From contig JAHCIE010000151.1 in the NCBI GenBank assembly GCA_026129385.1, positions 1 to 7,656 of the forward strand: DNA of 7,656 nt. The letters run 5' to 3'. The notes below the pieces were generated by a model that was not told the origin of the DNA, searched no databases, and was given only the letters and a program-made list of their open reading frames with translations. The translations under genes and the position numbers were made by a program. Shown in pieces: positions 6,637 through 7,656 of the stretch. The stretch is from Anaerolineae bacterium (GTDB lineage: Bacteria > Chloroflexota > Anaerolineae > Epilineales > JAHCIE01). Position 1 is the first letter of the stretch. Each line of letters opens with the position of its first letter.

Positions 6637-6653
6637 GGACGGCCTGGCCGTCC
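6637..6653 (-). promoter_or_regulatory. 17-bp palindrome upstream of dhaK
   Basis: GGACGGCC-T-GGCCGTCC, with perfect 8-bp arms around one base, ends 14 nt upstream of the dhaK Shine-Dalgarno. It could be a protein-binding site or, as RNA, a 7-bp stem with a 3-nt loop near the ribosome site. No convincing sigma70 promoter was found in the 192-bp gap. It is GC-rich, so chance is possible. Confidence 0.35.
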
Positions 6654-6753
6654 GGGTGAAGCCCCATAGTGGGCGCCATTCGCTTGGTTTCAGTTTGCAT
6701 CCGGCCATGCGGCGATAACGACGCCGGAGGTTAAGCTGGAAGCCCTCGGCGAG

Positions 6754-6786
6754 GTTGTCTGGCCCGAGGTCGTCGGGCCAGACAAC
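6754..6786 (-). promoter_or_regulatory. Perfect 14-bp hairpin between glpF and dhaK
   Basis: GTTGTCTGGCCCGA (6754-6767) and TCGGGCCAGACAAC (6773-6786) are exact inverted copies around a 5-nt loop. It starts 16 nt after the glpF stop in the minus-strand transcript. No U-tract follows, so complete termination is doubtful; partial termination or protection of the glpF mRNA 3' end would let the facilitator and the kinases be expressed at different levels. A 14-bp perfect stem is unlikely to be chance. Confidence 0.7.
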
Positions 6787-6802
6787 GCGACAGAATAGGA
6801 GG

Positions 6803-7549
6803 CTAGAACCTGCCCAGGCCAACCCAGAACAGGGCGGCAATCACGGCGCCGATGACCGGGCCGACCACCGGAATCCACGAGTAGCCCCAATCGCTGCCAC
6901 CCTTGCCCGGGATGGGCAAGATAGCGTGGGCGATGCGAGGGCCAAGGTCGCGGGCCGGGTTGATGGCGTAGCCCGTGGGGCCACCGAGGGACATGCCGAT
7001 CGCCCACACCACGAAAGCGACCGGGATGATACCCAGCGCGCCGAGGTCGATAGGCACGGCGTTGGGCGTGCCGGTTGGGCCCATATTGGCGCCCTTGATG
7101 GTGAAGATGCCATAGAGCAGCACGAAAGTGCCGATGATCTCAGTGATGAGGTTCCAGATAGGGCTGCGGATGGCGGGGCCAGTCGAGAAGACGGCCAGCT
7201 TGGCGCCTGGGTCGGGGGTCTCACCCCAGTGCTGGAAGTAGGCGAGCCAGACCAGAATCGCGCCGATGAAGGCGCCAATCATTTGGGCGACGATGTAACC
7301 GGGAACATCCGCCCACGGGAAGTTGCCAGCGGTAGCAAGGCCGATGGTCACAGCCGGGTTCAGGTGCGCGCCCGACACCCTGGCCACAGACATGGCCCCC
7401 ACGAAGACGGCCATCGCCCAGGCGGTGGTGATGACAATCCAGCCAGAAGAGTTACCCTTGGTCCGACCAAGCACGACGTTGGCTACGACACCATCGCCGA
7501 GGAGAAGGAGGATCATCGTGCCGATGACTTCTCCAAGATACGGGGACAT
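6803..7549 (-). CDS. glpF: Glycerol uptake facilitator (aquaglyceroporin)
   Basis: An inner-membrane channel for passive glycerol entry. It is 248 residues of the MIP family, with six hydrophobic helices (about 4-27, 37-57, 83-105, 131-152, 168-188, 222-246) and two half-helices capped by NPA boxes: SGAHLNPAVT (N64-A66) and GYAINPARD (N197-A199). The aspartate directly after NPAR (D201) is the glycerol-channel mark. By spacing from the NPA boxes the selectivity filter is W44, G185, Y194 and R200, against W48, G191, F200 and R206 in E. coli, so the aromatic residue is tyrosine in place of phenylalanine. The ATG at 7549 has AAGGAGG 8 nt upstream, the strongest ribosome site of the cluster. It is the first visible gene of the minus-strand run. 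It ends in TAG and is separated from dhaK by 192 nt containing a hairpin. No signal peptide is expected. Confidence 0.97.
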   Translation of the reverse strand: MSPYLGEVIGTMILLLLGDGVVANVVLGRTKGNSSGWIVITTAWAMAVFVGAMSVARVSGAHLNPAVTIGLATAGNFPWADVPGYIVAQMIGAFIGAILVWLAYFQHWGETPDPGAKLAVFSTGPAIRSPIWNLITEIIGTFVLLYGIFTIKGANMGPTGTPNAVPIDLGALGIIPVAFVVWAIGMSLGGPTGYAINPARDLGPRIAHAILPIPGKGGSDWGYSWIPVVGPVIGAVIAALFWVGLGRF

Positions 7550-7594
7550 AATTACGGCCTCCTTAGAGGGTAGAATCGCGACATTGATTCACGT

Positions 7595-7615
7595 TCCTCG
7601 ATCTCGCATCGAGGA
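7595..7615 (-). promoter_or_regulatory. Operator-like inverted repeat upstream of glpF
   Basis: TCCTCGAT-CTCGC-ATCGAGGA, with 8-bp perfect arms and a 5-bp spacer, lies 46 nt upstream of the glpF start. Its size and spacing fit a dimeric repressor site; as RNA it would be a leader hairpin. The remainder of 7550-7656 holds the glpF ribosome site at about 7558-7564 but no convincing -35/-10 pair. The repeat is not the same sequence as the one before glpA. Confidence 0.45.
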
Positions 7616-7656
7616 CAGTTGGAGAACCATTACCGATGATGGAGGCAGGGTCTTCC

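Noticed and set aside
6611..6700. A 30-residue N-terminal extension of DhaK from ATG 6700
   Set aside because: The DhaK family starts at MKKLIN, and a full Shine-Dalgarno sequence lies 5 nt before the TTG at 6610; the extension resembles nothing in DhaK.
6754..6786. Classic rho-independent terminator after glpF
   Set aside because: The stem is perfect but no T-run follows on the minus strand, so it is listed as a regulatory hairpin instead.
1..7656. CRISPR array, insertion sequence, phage or tRNA features
   Set aside because: No regularly spaced direct repeats, transposase motifs, terminal repeats or cloverleaf-like sequence were seen; the window is almost fully occupied by metabolic genes.

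Overview
The window carries a bacterial glycerol-catabolism cluster in which every supported gene lies on the minus strand. In transcription order (right to left) it reads glpF (glycerol facilitator), dhaK and dhaL (dihydroxyacetone kinase subunits), glpK (glycerol kinase), a small SAM-dependent methyltransferase of unknown target, glpA, and glpB. The last two encode subunits of the anaerobic-type glycerol-3-phosphate dehydrogenase, and glpB runs off the left edge. The DNA is GC-rich, starts include GTG and TTG, and Shine-Dalgarno sites are mostly strong. A near-consensus sigma70 promoter precedes glpA. This points to a high-GC bacterium; the gene set and protein style would fit Chloroflexota (Anaerolineae or Caldilineae type) or an actinobacterium, but the phylum cannot be fixed from the sequence alone.

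Layout: 7550-7656 is the leader of glpF, with a strong ribosome binding site and an 8-bp inverted repeat. glpF is at 6803-7549. A 192-bp gap (6611-6802) holds a 14-bp perfect hairpin and a 17-bp palindrome. dhaK (5609-6610, TTG start) is broken by one in-frame TAG at 6092-6094, although everything before and after it is intact and in the same frame. dhaL (4973-5605) follows 3 nt later. A 64-bp gap with a GC-rich hairpin leads to glpK (3412-4908). An 87-bp gap with a 16-bp hairpin leads to the methyltransferase (2701-3324, GTG start). A 98-bp gap with its own promoter leads to glpA (980-2602). A 37-bp gap with a 7-bp hairpin leads to glpB (1-942, partial).

Working together: GlpF admits glycerol and GlpK traps it as glycerol-3-phosphate. 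GlpAB, with a GlpC presumably encoded beyond the left edge, oxidises this to dihydroxyacetone phosphate and passes electrons to quinone. DhaK and DhaL phosphorylate dihydroxyacetone to the same product, so both branches converge on triose phosphate. No dhaM, glycerol dehydrogenase or regulator gene is visible.

No CRISPR array, insertion sequence, tRNA, rRNA or prophage feature was seen. Most of this is a recognisable pathway. The points worth a second look are the in-frame stop in dhaK, a hairpin in four of the five gaps of 37 nt or more inside the cluster (the fifth has only a short inverted repeat beside a promoter), the separate promoter and operator-like repeat before glpA, and the zinc-ribbon-like methyltransferase lodged between glpK and glpA.
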